Shown here: piece by piece, positions 52,650-60,244 of the stretch
Layout: each line of letters starts with the position of its first letter
How positions within the stretch are numbered: position 1 is the first letter of the stretch
Origin: a virus
Virus record (IMG/VR): IMGVR_UViG_3300037247_000747
Span: 1 to 61,457 of that record
Direction: 5' to 3' (one strand)
DNA length: 61,457 nucleotides
Translations under genes and position numbers: made by a program
The notes under the pieces: generated by a model
The model's database searches: none
The model's input: the letters and a program-made list of their open reading frames with translations, nothing else
What the model was told of the DNA's origin: nothing

Positions 52650-53089
52650 AAGAAACAGTCTACCCCATAATCCCAATGAAACCATCAATCCTAACAATCA
52701 ACATCCCCGGCACTCTCCGCATAAAGAAAAACAGCAAGCGGATATTTAAGAATAAGTGGCGTAAGGGCTATAAGGTGCTGCCTTCAAAGGCTTATGAACG
52801 ATGGAATGATAGGGCTCGGCTACTTATACAAGACACTTTGATTAGGCAGCAATGCAGATTATATAATGTGTTTCCGCTTGAAGGCTTATTGAGTGTTGAG
52901 GTCCACGTTTATTACAAGGGGCCGCAGATGGATTTGAGCGGAACCCTTGAGTCAATAGGCGACACCCTCGAGGGTCTTATCTGGAAAAATGACAAACAAA
53001 TAATGTCCTGGGATGGCTCAAGGCTGCATCATGATAAAGAGAATCCGAGGACCGAGGTATTCGTGGGGGGTTTTGAGTGGAACAATTAG
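52646..53089 (+). CDS. rusA: RusA-family Holliday junction resolvase
   Basis: 147 residues from TTG 52646 (AAAAGGAG upstream). Contains the RusA pattern: an N-terminal LRIKKNSKRIFKNK, VEVHVYYKGPQMDLSGTLESIGDTL and LIWKNDKQIMSWDG, providing the catalytic Asp residues and Lys. It cleaves four-way junctions formed by RecT recombination or replication before packaging. Confidence 0.88.
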   Translation: MKETVYPIIPMKPSILTINIPGTLRIKKNSKRIFKNKWRKGYKVLPSKAYERWNDRARLLIQDTLIRQQCRLYNVFPLEGLLSVEVHVYYKGPQMDLSGTLESIGDTLEGLIWKNDKQIMSWDGSRLHHDKENPRTEVFVGGFEWNN

Positions 53090-53121
53090 AACTCGACGTA
53101 ATAAAATTAGGAGGTTGTAAA

Positions 53122-53484
53122 ATGTTCTATTGTGAAAGCTGCAGGAAAGAGAAGAAGTGGCCTCAAAGCATGTCTTTAAGTACCGGCGCATGTGAACTGT
53201 GTAAAGAAATAGGGACTTGTTATGATATTCCGAGCAAATATTTACCGGAACCAAAAACCCAAAAACCATGCTCAATGGAAGAATTTAATCGGAAATGGCA
53301 GAAGGCTATTGATGATAGAGCAAAAAGAATCAAGTTATGTAAATGGCTTACCAAAACATACAAAGAGTTGATAGATAACCATAAAATGTGCAATCACAAC
53401 AAAAGAGTTATGATAAAACCAAACCCACCTCCCAGGTATGATGACGTTTACTTTGATGGAGTGGCTTGGTTGGATAAACAATAA
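53122..53484 (+). CDS. Zinc-finger unknown protein
   Basis: 120 residues from ATG 53122, chosen for the strong AGGAGGT site. FYCESCRKEKKWPQSMSLSTGACELCKEIGTCYD is a treble-clef-like Cys cluster common in small phage proteins. The rest is helical and basic. Function unknown. Confidence 0.65.
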   Translation: MFYCESCRKEKKWPQSMSLSTGACELCKEIGTCYDIPSKYLPEPKTQKPCSMEEFNRKWQKAIDDRAKRIKLCKWLTKTYKELIDNHKMCNHNKRVMIKPNPPPRYDDVYFDGVAWLDKQ

Positions 53485-53672
53485 TGGAATATATTTTAGT
53501 TCCAGACAACGATTCCCACTGGTATGTTATACCCCTTGAAAAACATACTGAGTGGGATAAGTGGTGTTGCCTTGATGAAAACGATGAAAAATCATGGGTT
53601 GTGCCAGAATATGCAGAGCAGGTTGGCGGGCCTCCTTTTTTGGTTAAATTTAAGCAATATCGGATTGAATAA
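53484..53672 (+). CDS. 62-residue unknown protein
   Basis: Trp/Tyr-rich beta protein (HWYVIPLEKHTEWDKWCC), coupled to the previous gene by TAATG. Last gene before the large structured RNA. Function unknown. Confidence 0.55.
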   Translation: MEYILVPDNDSHWYVIPLEKHTEWDKWCCLDENDEKSWVVPEYAEQVGGPPFLVKFKQYRIE

Positions 53673-53682
53673 TGAATAAACT

Positions 53683-53965
53683 TTTTAGGTTAAAAACTGC
53701 CCAGGAACGGCATGGCATCCCAAAGGCCCCGCAGCTTAACGGCGTACCGGTCGGTCTGAGGTATCGACAGCCATGAGGCTCTTTGGTGCAATCCCAATAC
53801 GAGGTAATGTAGCGAGTGAAGTGAGAGAATGTGGTGGATGATATTAGCGTTGCTTTCTATTTATTTTTCATAGTCATCTGTATTACCTAACGCTGCACAA
53901 TATCATTTATCCATCTCTTACAATGCCCCTGGCCTACAATATCCTGGGCAGTTTTTAACTTAAAA
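53683..53965 (+). ncRNA. Large structured RNA candidate closed by a 24-bp helix
   Basis: TTTTAGGTTAAAAACTGCCC plus AGGA (53683-53706) pairs with 53942-53965 over 24 bp with one G-U. Inside: CCAAAG/CTTTGG (53720-53725, 53781-53786), GTACC/GGTAT (53744-53748, 53760-53764), AGCC-ATGA-GGCT (53769-53780), a 22-bp bulged stem 53824-53851 with 53889-53918, and an interlocking AGGTAATG/TATTACCT (53802-53809, 53881-53888). Fills a 305-base gap with no credible gene. The layout recalls a retron msr-msd, but no reverse transcriptase is present. Confidence 0.7.
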
Positions 53966-53977
53966 CAGGAGAATCAA

Positions 53978-54382
53978 ATGAAACCGATAGTTGAACTTAT
54001 CCGTCTGGAAGAAAGCAGCCAGGGAACATTTGGAGTGCTGAAAATTAATAAAGAGGTTTTCTGTGTGACGCTTGAGCCTGAAGATAGGTTAAATGTCGAA
54101 AATGTAAGCAGCATACCAGCACAGCAGTATATATGTGACCTGCACCATTCTCCTAACTTTGGTTTAACGTGGAAAGTAACAGATGTACCGGGGCGTACAG
54201 ATGTTTTATTTCATTCCGGCAACTGGGCCAGGGATACAGAGGCTTGTATCTTACTGGCCCAGTATTGGGGAAAACTCCAAGGGCATAGGGCTGTGCTTAA
54301 TTCCGGCAAAACCTTTAAACAGTTCATGGCTATCATGGACCCGTTTAGCCATTTCCATTTAACGATTAGAGAGGTTTATTAA
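53978..54382 (+). CDS. DUF5675-family protein
   Basis: 134 residues. The pattern IRLEESSQGTFGVLKINKEVFCVTLEPEDRLNVENVSSIPAQQYICDLHHSPNFG...VLFHSGNWARDTEACILLA is characteristic of DUF5675 proteins of phages and prophages. Biochemical role unknown; a cell-wall or lysis role is possible as no other endolysin is obvious. Directly downstream of the structured RNA, whose end merges with its ribosome site. Confidence 0.8.
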   Translation: MKPIVELIRLEESSQGTFGVLKINKEVFCVTLEPEDRLNVENVSSIPAQQYICDLHHSPNFGLTWKVTDVPGRTDVLFHSGNWARDTEACILLAQYWGKLQGHRAVLNSGKTFKQFMAIMDPFSHFHLTIREVY

Positions 54383-54432
54383 TGCCAGAAAAGCTGATTT
54401 TGTAACTGGCTGAAATTATAACACCAAAGTCT

Positions 54433-54452
54433 CACCCGCTAACGGAGCGGTG
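54433..54452 (+). terminator. Short hairpin between small genes
   Basis: CACC-C-GCT and AGCGGTG form a stem with one bulged C and loop AACGG. No U-run. Weak attenuator at most. Confidence 0.35.
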
Positions 54453-54485
54453 ACAACTAACCTTAACACTGAAAAGGAGAAACTA

Positions 54486-54746
54486 ATGGACAACCACCAA
54501 GGAGGCAAAACATGTGAGGGACCGTTAAAACTTTATGTGGGGACAAAGATTATCCAAGGGACCGAGATGGACGAGGTGACATTTTTAAAGGTTGTAAAAG
54601 GTCTACCAGTTCCAGAGACACAGGAAAGCAGGCCTGGTTACAAAGTTACATATCCAGACGGATATATATCCTGGTCCCCCAAAGAGGTTTTTGAAAACGC
54701 ATACAGGGAAATAACGCTCTCAGAGTTTGAAATGCTCGGAGTGTAA
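54486..54746 (+). CDS. Phage protein with YPDGYISWSPKEVFENAYR motif
   Basis: 86 residues from ATG 54486 (AAAAGGAG upstream). The C-terminal YPDGYISWSPKEVFENAYR motif is widespread in small phage proteins whose function is unknown. Mixed alpha/beta. Followed by a strong terminator. Confidence 0.7.
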   Translation: MDNHQGGKTCEGPLKLYVGTKIIQGTEMDEVTFLKVVKGLPVPETQESRPGYKVTYPDGYISWSPKEVFENAYREITLSEFEMLGV

Positions 54747-54780
54747 AAGCATTCTTTAATAATTCATAGCACACAAAAAC

Positions 54781-54820
54781 CGGTAGGCCATAACCCACTG
54801 TGTTGTGGTCTGCCGTTTTT
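54781..54820 (+). terminator. Rho-independent terminator
   Basis: CGGTAGGCCA (54781-54790) pairs with TGGTCTGCCG (54806-54815) using two G-U pairs, then TTTTT. AAAAA precedes the stem, so it may act in both directions. Confidence 0.8.
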
Positions 54821-54840
54821 AACTGAAAAGGAGAATTAAA

Positions 54841-55161
54841 GTGAAACTTTTTATTATCGCTGTAATTGCTATCCATATCATATTTGGATTGGTACCAATA
54901 GTGGTGTGTGACGCTAAGGTCGTGTTGAAAGATAATGCAAAAAAAGAAGTCAAGTATGAAGTAACAATCAGCCTCACCTATAACGCCATATCAGCCAAGG
55001 ATGTGCGGGAAAAGATTGAGCAAGTCTTAAAAGATCATAAGGATACCTGTAAGACAGAGGTTAAAATTAAGAAGGGGGATAACATCGTCCAAGCTGGTGA
55101 TGGATGGACAAGCCAACCCTATCCCATTATTGATAGTGGTAATGTGCTCACATTTGACTAA
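54841..55161 (+). CDS. Secreted small protein (GTG start)
   Basis: 106 residues. An N-terminal hydrophobic signal (KLFIIAVIAIHIIFGLVPIVVCDA) is cleavable, with AAGGAG upstream of the GTG. Mature part is beta-rich and polar with one Cys. Probably periplasmic. Function unknown. Confidence 0.6.
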   Translation: MKLFIIAVIAIHIIFGLVPIVVCDAKVVLKDNAKKEVKYEVTISLTYNAISAKDVREKIEQVLKDHKDTCKTEVKIKKGDNIVQAGDGWTSQPYPIIDSGNVLTFD

Positions 55162-55176
55162 TGGAGGCGGGTAGTT

Positions 55177-55377
55177 ATGACAAACAAAAGCTATCTAAGC
55201 GGTGCAAAAGAAATCTGTGATTATATCCATGAGGACCGGCGCAAGATCACAGCCCTGAAACTGCAAAAAGGCCTTCCAGTTTTCCGCACAAGCGATGGTC
55301 GGAAAGCAATCTGGAAGGCCCTGGTTGCTGATCTGGATGAATGGATTTTAAAGCAGAGGAATAAGCATCTTATTTGA
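55177..55377 (+). CDS. Excisionase/MerR-like HTH protein
   Basis: 66 residues. The pattern AKEICDYIHEDRRKITALKLQKGLPVFRTSDGRKAIWKALVADLDEWILKQ is a winged helix as in AlpA/Xis/MerR-like small DNA-binding proteins. Overlaps the convergent 55370 gene by 8 bases. Without an integrase, a regulator is the likelier role. Confidence 0.7.
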   Translation: MTNKSYLSGAKEICDYIHEDRRKITALKLQKGLPVFRTSDGRKAIWKALVADLDEWILKQRNKHLI

Positions 55378-55564
55378 TTCTATCAATCTTCTCAATAATA
55401 GCCCTGTAAACAAACTGGCTTTCAGAGATATCAAGCTTTCTGACAATCTTTGCTAAAAGTTCAGCCCGCCCAGGAGTAAGAATATAGCTTTTTTTAACTG
55501 TCCGTTTTTCAGAAGGTGCCAGCGGCTTCCGGCCAGCACCTTTTCTTTTACCGCCTCTTGTCAT
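55370..55564 (-). CDS. GGKRKGAGRKP DNA-binding regulator
   Basis: 64 residues. N-terminal TRGGKRKGAGRKPLAPSEKR is an AT-hook-like basic motif common in phage proteins. The C-terminal helices look ribbon-helix-helix-like. A candidate binder of the direct repeats at 56219. Last gene of a short leftward operon. Confidence 0.7.
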   Translation of the reverse strand: MTRGGKRKGAGRKPLAPSEKRTVKKSYILTPGRAELLAKIVRKLDISESQFVYRAIIEKIDRIK

Positions 55565-55575
55565 GCAAACCTCCT

Positions 55576-55767
55576 TTATAAAATCTCGTATTCAGCATCG
55601 TGGCTGTCCGAATCCGTCCTCACGCCTGGACCCAACATTTTTTCAAGAATGAATTGGTTGAAATCAACCTCACTCATATTACACATTTTATCTATGAGTT
55701 CCTGAGACATGCTAGCAATGCGTTCATAGCGTATAGTTTTGGTTATATTTAGCCTTACTGCTTTCAT
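55576..55767 (-). CDS. 63-residue unknown protein
   Basis: Start at 55767 is preceded by AAAGGAGGT. A short N-terminal beta strand (KAVRLNITKTIRYE) then a helix and acidic tail, a possible RHH-like or antitoxin-like partner of the neighbouring regulator. Not assigned. Confidence 0.55.
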   Translation of the reverse strand: MKAVRLNITKTIRYERIASMSQELIDKMCNMSEVDFNQFILEKMLGPGVRTDSDSHDAEYEIL

Positions 55768-55838
55768 TTCTACCTCCTTTGGGTTAATATTAAACACTCT
55801 TGTACCGGCCCAACAGAGTCAGGCCGTAACAGGAAGGT

Positions 55839-56102
55839 TTAAACTTCCTCCATATCCGGTCCGAATGAATCTATAAACTGTCTCTTAAGTGAGGCCACAC
55901 GCTTCTGTAGACACTTAGGGCAAGACTTTAGCACATGGTCTATGTCTCTAATCACAATTACCGCTTCGTCATATGTGTATCTGTGCCACCCCTTAAAGAC
56001 GATATCCATAGACACACCAACGTTTGAACCAGTAACTATATCAAATAGACTGGACTCTATAAAGATTGTAGATTCCATGTCTTTTAATTTTTGATCAAAC
56101 AT
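55839..56102 (-). CDS. 87-residue unknown protein
   Basis: Start at 56102 follows AAGGAG. Acidic beta/alpha sequence with CPKCLQK near the C-terminus. First gene behind the promoter at 56144-56171. Function unknown. Confidence 0.55.
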   Translation of the reverse strand: MFDQKLKDMESTIFIESSLFDIVTGSNVGVSMDIVFKGWHRYTYDEAVIVIRDIDHVLKSCPKCLQKRVASLKRQFIDSFGPDMEEV

Positions 56103-56143
56103 TTCATTCTCCTTGGTTAAGGTTAAAACTACTATTAAGCCCA

Positions 56144-56171
56144 ATTATACGTATGTTTTTGATAAAGTCAA
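56144..56171 (-). promoter_or_regulatory. Leftward promoter
   Basis: TTGACT (56171-56166), 16-base spacer, TATAAT (56149-56144): the best promoter consensus in the window. Start near 56137, 35 bases before the 56102 gene. Confidence 0.75.
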
Positions 56172-56218
56172 CCATTAAATCAAATAAAAGGGTAAACACC
56201 CCTGTCAATAAGTATTCT

Positions 56219-56258
56219 TGTCGCCTCATGTCGTTTAGTGTCGTTTAATGTCGTTTAA
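56219..56258. repeat. Four 10-bp direct repeats (iterons)
   Basis: TGTCGCCTCA, TGTCGTTTAG, TGTCGTTTAA, TGTCGTTTAA are exactly 10 bp apart, one helical turn. A possible TAGGAT -10 at 56281-56286 has no good -35, so a protein bound to these repeats could activate rightward late transcription. An origin role is also possible. Confidence 0.65.
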
Positions 56259-56321
56259 TGCCAAACCCAAAACCCCATGTTAGGATAAAAGAAAACAAAA
56301 ACCCCTTTCATGGAGGCGCTT

Positions 56322-56747
56322 ATGGTATTTGATCCCCTTTCTGTAGTCTCAGCGATTTCATCTGTTGTTCAAACCGGTCTTAATAAATTTCTCCCCGACA
56401 AAATGGACGAAGCAGACAAGGCCAAGCTTCAAGCCAGCTTGCAGCAGTATGTCATGGAGAACGCGCTCAAGGAGGATTCAGACTTCCGTAACTTTGTTTT
56501 GCAGTATGAAGGCAAGGCAGAGGATGTGCCTAAGATTATCGTGCTCATACGGTCATTGATACGACCAGGGATCACGATTGCGGTCACAGGCGCATATATC
56601 CATGGGTGGCTTAATCCTTTAGCTTTTACTGTTGAGCAGATGATGGTGCTTAAACCTGCGCTATTGATTTGTCTCATATTCTGGTTTGGTGACAGAGCCC
56701 TGCAAAAGAGCGGCATTCTTGATGTGCTGAAAGGGAAGAAGCAATGA
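56322..56747 (+). CDS. Holin-like three-segment membrane protein
   Basis: 141 residues from ATG 56322 (TGGAGG upstream). After an N-terminal helical domain (SSVVQTGLNKFLPDKMDEADKAKLQASLQQYV), an IRSLIRPGITIAVTGAYIHGWL helix and VLKPALLICLIFWFGDRAL helix follow, as in GTA/phage 3TM holins. It would time lysis by opening the membrane. It lies upstream of packaging genes and next to a second membrane protein. Confidence 0.75.
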   Translation: MVFDPLSVVSAISSVVQTGLNKFLPDKMDEADKAKLQASLQQYVMENALKEDSDFRNFVLQYEGKAEDVPKIIVLIRSLIRPGITIAVTGAYIHGWLNPLAFTVEQMMVLKPALLICLIFWFGDRALQKSGILDVLKGKKQ

Positions 56748-56998
56748 CAAAAGGCCTCGGTCAAGATCAGGTGAAGTGGCTCACATATCTGGTTTATCTT
56801 CTCATTACAATCCTGACTGTCATTACTGGTTGGCACACAGTAACAATCGCAAACATGCCAAAGGAATATGTAAGGCTTGAAAGGTATCAATGCGATACCA
56901 GACGAGTTGAAAAGAAGATGGACAAGCTTGGCGGTAAACTTGACAGACTATTTGAGGGGCAACCGTGGAACAGTGCCCGATCTGCAATAAGCCCGTAA
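56744..56998 (+). CDS. Membrane protein with coiled-coil tail
   Basis: 84 residues: one membrane helix (WLTYLVYLLITILTVITGWHTV) followed by a periplasmic coiled coil (RLERYQCDTRRVEKKMDKLGGKLDRL). It overlaps the holin gene by 4 bases. Such topology fits an i-spanin or holin partner. A 19-codon GTG open frame with one CxxC overlaps its end and is unsupported. Confidence 0.6.
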   Translation: MTKGLGQDQVKWLTYLVYLLITILTVITGWHTVTIANMPKEYVRLERYQCDTRRVEKKMDKLGGKLDRLFEGQPWNSARSAISP

Positions 56999-57024
56999 CA
57001 AGGCCAATTACCATGGGAGGGTAG

Positions 57025-57243
57025 ATGACACGAACGTGGGACATTCTTGCAATAGAAGAGCCTGACACTTATCCAGAATTTTATGCTTTGCGGCTTGCGA
57101 CAGGTAACGAAAAGGACAGACAAGCTATTATCAGATTATCGTACGAGGAAGTTAATAATCTCTTTTTGATTCTGTCAGTTATTTCAATAACACCGGAGCA
57201 ATACAAAAACGACATTAAAGAGAATAGAAAAAAAGAACTATGA
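57025..57243 (+). CDS. 72-residue unknown protein
   Basis: GGGAGGG ribosome site. Helical, with REIRKKEL-like tail. Stop overlaps the next start (ATGA). Function unknown. Confidence 0.5.
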   Translation: MTRTWDILAIEEPDTYPEFYALRLATGNEKDRQAIIRLSYEEVNNLFLILSVISITPEQYKNDIKENRKKEL

Positions 57244-57416
57244 AAGCAGGGGAAAATAACAAACAGCATGGCATAACCTACTTCACAAAAATAACGCCCC
57301 TGCATAAAGAAATTTTAAACCGACGGTTTTTAAGAATAATGAAGAAAAGTTATTTTTATAATTTGGCTTTTGAGAAGTGCTATCGCTATGAAGAAAAAGA
57401 AAAAGAAATATATTAA
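57240..57416 (+). CDS. 58-residue basic protein
   Basis: Starts in the previous stop. Lys/Arg/Tyr-rich (NRRFLRIMKKSYFYNLAFEKCYRY). Overlaps the next tiny gene. Function unknown. Confidence 0.45.
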   Translation: MKAGENNKQHGITYFTKITPLHKEILNRRFLRIMKKSYFYNLAFEKCYRYEEKEKEIY

Positions 57417-57525
57417 ACCTGAATGTAAGCTGGTAAAAAATATGATGTTTATGTTCGATAATATTAAGAAAAAACACTCTAAAATTGCTTGCAGACAATG
57501 CTCATCCTGCCATGGATGTAGGTGA
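57388..57525 (+). CDS. 45-residue Cys-rich basic protein
   Basis: A Lys-rich start, then ACRQCSSCHGCR with four Cys in ten residues at the end. Probable metal or redox site. Overlaps the previous gene in another frame. Confidence 0.4.
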   Translation: MKKKKKKYIKPECKLVKNMMFMFDNIKKKHSKIACRQCSSCHGCR

Positions 57526-57548
57526 ATATGAAGATTGAGGACTTTTGA

Positions 57549-57725
57549 ATGAAACGGCGTTTAAAGAAAATTCATCAAGCTAAAAGGCGTAAGAGGATAC
57601 TGTCGAGCGGTATATGCCCAAACTGTGGTGAGAAAGGGGCGCATTTTGTGCCACCGGGGTTTGGAGATAATGGGTTTTTCTCTTGTAAGGGTAATGGGGT
57701 CTTAGCCCTACAGAGTACAGAGTAA
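57549..57725 (+). CDS. 58-residue CxxC zinc protein
   Basis: Basic N-terminus, then ICPNCGEKGAHFVPP...GFFSCKGN, half of a zinc ribbon. Such proteins often sit just before phage terminase. Function unknown. Confidence 0.5.
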   Translation: MKRRLKKIHQAKRRKRILSSGICPNCGEKGAHFVPPGFGDNGFFSCKGNGVLALQSTE

Positions 57726-57761
57726 TGAGACTAAGTTTAAGAAAAACAGGTTGTTGAAAAA

Positions 57762-58331
57762 ATGGCAAAGAAACAAAAACTCACGGATAAACAAAAGGCA
57801 TTTGTAAATGAATACTTGGTTGATTTCAATGCAACTCAGGCCGCTATTCGTGCGAAATACTCTAAAAAGACAGCAAAAGTAATCGGTCCTGAAAACTTGT
57901 CAAAACCTTACATCCAAGAAGCGATTGCGGAAAAGCGAAAACAACTTGCAAAGAAAGAGAATATAGCCTCAGTCGAAGAAATAATGGAAGGCTATACAAG
58001 AGATATCCGGTTTGATCCAAGAAAATTATATGGCGATGATGGCCACCTGAAAGATGTACCTGATTTGGATGATGATACGGCTCTGGGCCTTGCAGGTTTG
58101 AAAGTCACTGAAACTGTAGTCCTGAGTGACAAGAAAACGAAAGTAATTAAAAGAGTGTATGAGTATAAATTACCGGATAAGAAAGCTAATCGTGATTCTA
58201 TGAAGAAAGTCTTTGGAATGGATGCTCCTGAGAAAATTAACCACGGGTTAGACTCTGACAGCACACAGGCCATAATTGATGCAACAAAGAGCATTTTAGG
58301 TGAGGTTGATGGGCGAACCCGCAACAAATGA
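57762..58331 (+). CDS. terS: Terminase small subunit
   Basis: 189 residues. N-terminal LTDKQKAFVNEYLVDFNATQAAIRAKYSKKTAKVIGPENLSKPYIQEAIAEKRK is the Terminase_2-type small-subunit signature (phage SPP1/Sf6-like). Middle residues carry the oligomerisation region. It recognises phage DNA and hands it to TerL. Ends overlapping the large subunit by 23 bases. Confidence 0.92.
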   Translation: MAKKQKLTDKQKAFVNEYLVDFNATQAAIRAKYSKKTAKVIGPENLSKPYIQEAIAEKRKQLAKKENIASVEEIMEGYTRDIRFDPRKLYGDDGHLKDVPDLDDDTALGLAGLKVTETVVLSDKKTKVIKRVYEYKLPDKKANRDSMKKVFGMDAPEKINHGLDSDSTQAIIDATKSILGEVDGRTRNK

Positions 58332-59832
58332 TTTATCCAGAAATGAAGCAGTAGAGAACCTTTCTGACAAATGGTGGAGGATGGATAACCTCTACATGAT
58401 TTTGGATAAAATCGGAAAATCGGTCAGGTTCAAGATGAATCCGATTCAGGAAAATTTCTTTGAAGCCCTGCACTATCTCAACCTCATATTGAAAGCAAGA
58501 CAGCTTGGATTTACTACATTTATTGATATCTACATGCTCGATGAATGTATTTTTAACAGCAATATTGAAGCCGGGATTATCGCACACAACAAAGACGATG
58601 CTCAGAAGATATTCCGGAGAAAGATTAAATACCCCTGGGATCACATCAATGAAAACATAAGAGCAGCCAGGCCGACCGTAATAGAATCTAAGTCAGAGCT
58701 CGGATGGGACAATGATTCCATTATCTCTGTTGGTACCTCCATGAGATCCGGAACACTTCAGATGTTGCATATCAGTGAGTTCGGAAAGATATGCGCTAAA
58801 TACCCTGAGAAAGCAAGAGAGGTTGTTACAGGATCGTTACAGGCTGTCCAGGCAGGCCAGGAAGTCTTTATTGAAAGTACAGCAGAGGGCAGGTCAGGAA
58901 AGTTCTATGATATGTGTATGGAGGCTGAAAAGCTCAAGATAGAGGTAGATGCCGGCAGACGCATTTATAACAGGATGGATTACAAGTTTCATTTCTTTGC
59001 CTGGTGGCAGGAGCAGGGGAATGTTCTCGATGATCCTGTGCCTATCTCAACCAGGCTGTCAACGTATTTTGAAAAGATTGAAAAACAAATAGGCCGGAAG
59101 TTCACGCTAAAGCAAAAGTATTGGTATGTTCAAAAAGACAAGGTGCTTGGCACCGATATGAAGCAAGAGCATCCTTCAACGCCTAAAGAAGCCTTTGAGC
59201 AATCAATTGAAGGTGCCTACTTCTCTTCACAGTTTGAGAAGCTTAGAGAAGGCGGTCACATCTGTAAAGTACCTATTGATAATGATGCCATAGTAAGCAC
59301 CTGGTGGGATCTTGGCATGGACGATATTAACGCTATCTGGTTCACACAGGACGTAGGCCGTGAGATTCATGTAATTGATTATTACCAGAACAGCGGTGAA
59401 GGATTGGAGTTCTATTCCAAGATTCTTGAAAAAAAAGAATATCGTTACAGCGAACACGTTGCGCCGCATGATATCTCTGTCCGAGAGCTTGGCCCAGGAG
59501 TTTCCAGGATGAAAACAGCGCTGAAATACGGTCTTAAGTTCAGAAAAATACCCAGAGTAAAAGTTAAACTCGACTCAATCGCTGCCGCAAGACAAATGCT
59601 TGGGTCCGGTCGAGTCTTTTTTGATGAAGAACGATGTGATGAAGGTATTAAGATGCTGGAAGGATACAGAAAAGAATGGAATGAGGACTTAGCAACTTAC
59701 AGGACAAGCCCTTTACATAATGTTTGCAGCAATGGGGCAGATGCCTTTCAAACCTTAGCTATGGGGCACAAGTTTAGTCCAAAGCATATATTTCAACCAG
59801 TACAAATAGAAGATCCAGAGGGGTGGACATAA
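58309..59832 (+). CDS. terL: Terminase large subunit
   Basis: 507 residues from ATG 58309. A Walker-A-like KARQLGFTT, Walker B LHISEFGK (Ser-Glu in place of Asp-Glu), coupling motif ESTAEG and a C-terminal RNase-H-like nuclease with WWDLGMDD, an HVAPHD block and GADAFQTLAM. It is the packaging motor and cuts concatemers. Whether it is pac or cos type is not shown. The stop overlaps the next start (TAATG). Confidence 0.95.
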   Translation: MGEPATNDLSRNEAVENLSDKWWRMDNLYMILDKIGKSVRFKMNPIQENFFEALHYLNLILKARQLGFTTFIDIYMLDECIFNSNIEAGIIAHNKDDAQKIFRRKIKYPWDHINENIRAARPTVIESKSELGWDNDSIISVGTSMRSGTLQMLHISEFGKICAKYPEKAREVVTGSLQAVQAGQEVFIESTAEGRSGKFYDMCMEAEKLKIEVDAGRRIYNRMDYKFHFFAWWQEQGNVLDDPVPISTRLSTYFEKIEKQIGRKFTLKQKYWYVQKDKVLGTDMKQEHPSTPKEAFEQSIEGAYFSSQFEKLREGGHICKVPIDNDAIVSTWWDLGMDDINAIWFTQDVGREIHVIDYYQNSGEGLEFYSKILEKKEYRYSEHVAPHDISVRELGPGVSRMKTALKYGLKFRKIPRVKVKLDSIAAARQMLGSGRVFFDEERCDEGIKMLEGYRKEWNEDLATYRTSPLHNVCSNGADAFQTLAMGHKFSPKHIFQPVQIEDPEGWT

Positions 59833-60242
59833 TGGCAAGTTCAGTCGTGGCAACAAGTAAGCTTACGGGGACCGGAGCAGAAATACTGACTTTGGTAGTC
59901 ACTGGCGATTCAGGGGATGGGACTGTTGATGATTATCTATTACCGGTAGATGTGCTCAATTACCTAAAAGAAACCGGGTGCTATTTGAGCCAGATGAAGC
60001 AGATTCCGGGTTCGACACCAATGACTGCAGAGTTCAATGTGTATGTGAAAGACAGTCTCGATTACGACATTCTGGGCGGTAATGGTGAGGATTTGGGTAT
60101 TACTGCTCCCGAAATTGTGCAACCTGCAGACGGTCCTCAACCGATTGATGACACATCATTGACATTGAGCATTGATGACACCACGGATGTGTCCGGCGTG
60201 GTCACGCTGCAATTTAATTTTGCGAAGTATGAGGGGAGTTAA
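59832..60242 (+). CDS. Small beta-rich protein after terminase
   Basis: 136 residues from ATG 59832. Asp/Thr-rich beta sequence with a PQPIDDTSLTLSIDDTTDVSGVVTLQFNF segment near the C-terminus. Resembles a decoration or fibre-associated protein. Directly upstream of the signal-peptide fibre. Function unknown. Confidence 0.6.
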   Translation: MASSVVATSKLTGTGAEILTLVVTGDSGDGTVDDYLLPVDVLNYLKETGCYLSQMKQIPGSTPMTAEFNVYVKDSLDYDILGGNGEDLGITAPEIVQPADGPQPIDDTSLTLSIDDTTDVSGVVTLQFNFAKYEGS

Positions 60243-60244
60243 AA

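Noticed and set aside
55177-55377. Excisionase implying a temperate phage
   Set aside because: The fold is shared by many small regulators and no integrase or recombinase was found.
56967-57024. 19-codon GTG gene with one CxxC
   Set aside because: It overlaps the end of the coiled-coil membrane gene and has only a weak ribosome site; kept out of the gene list.
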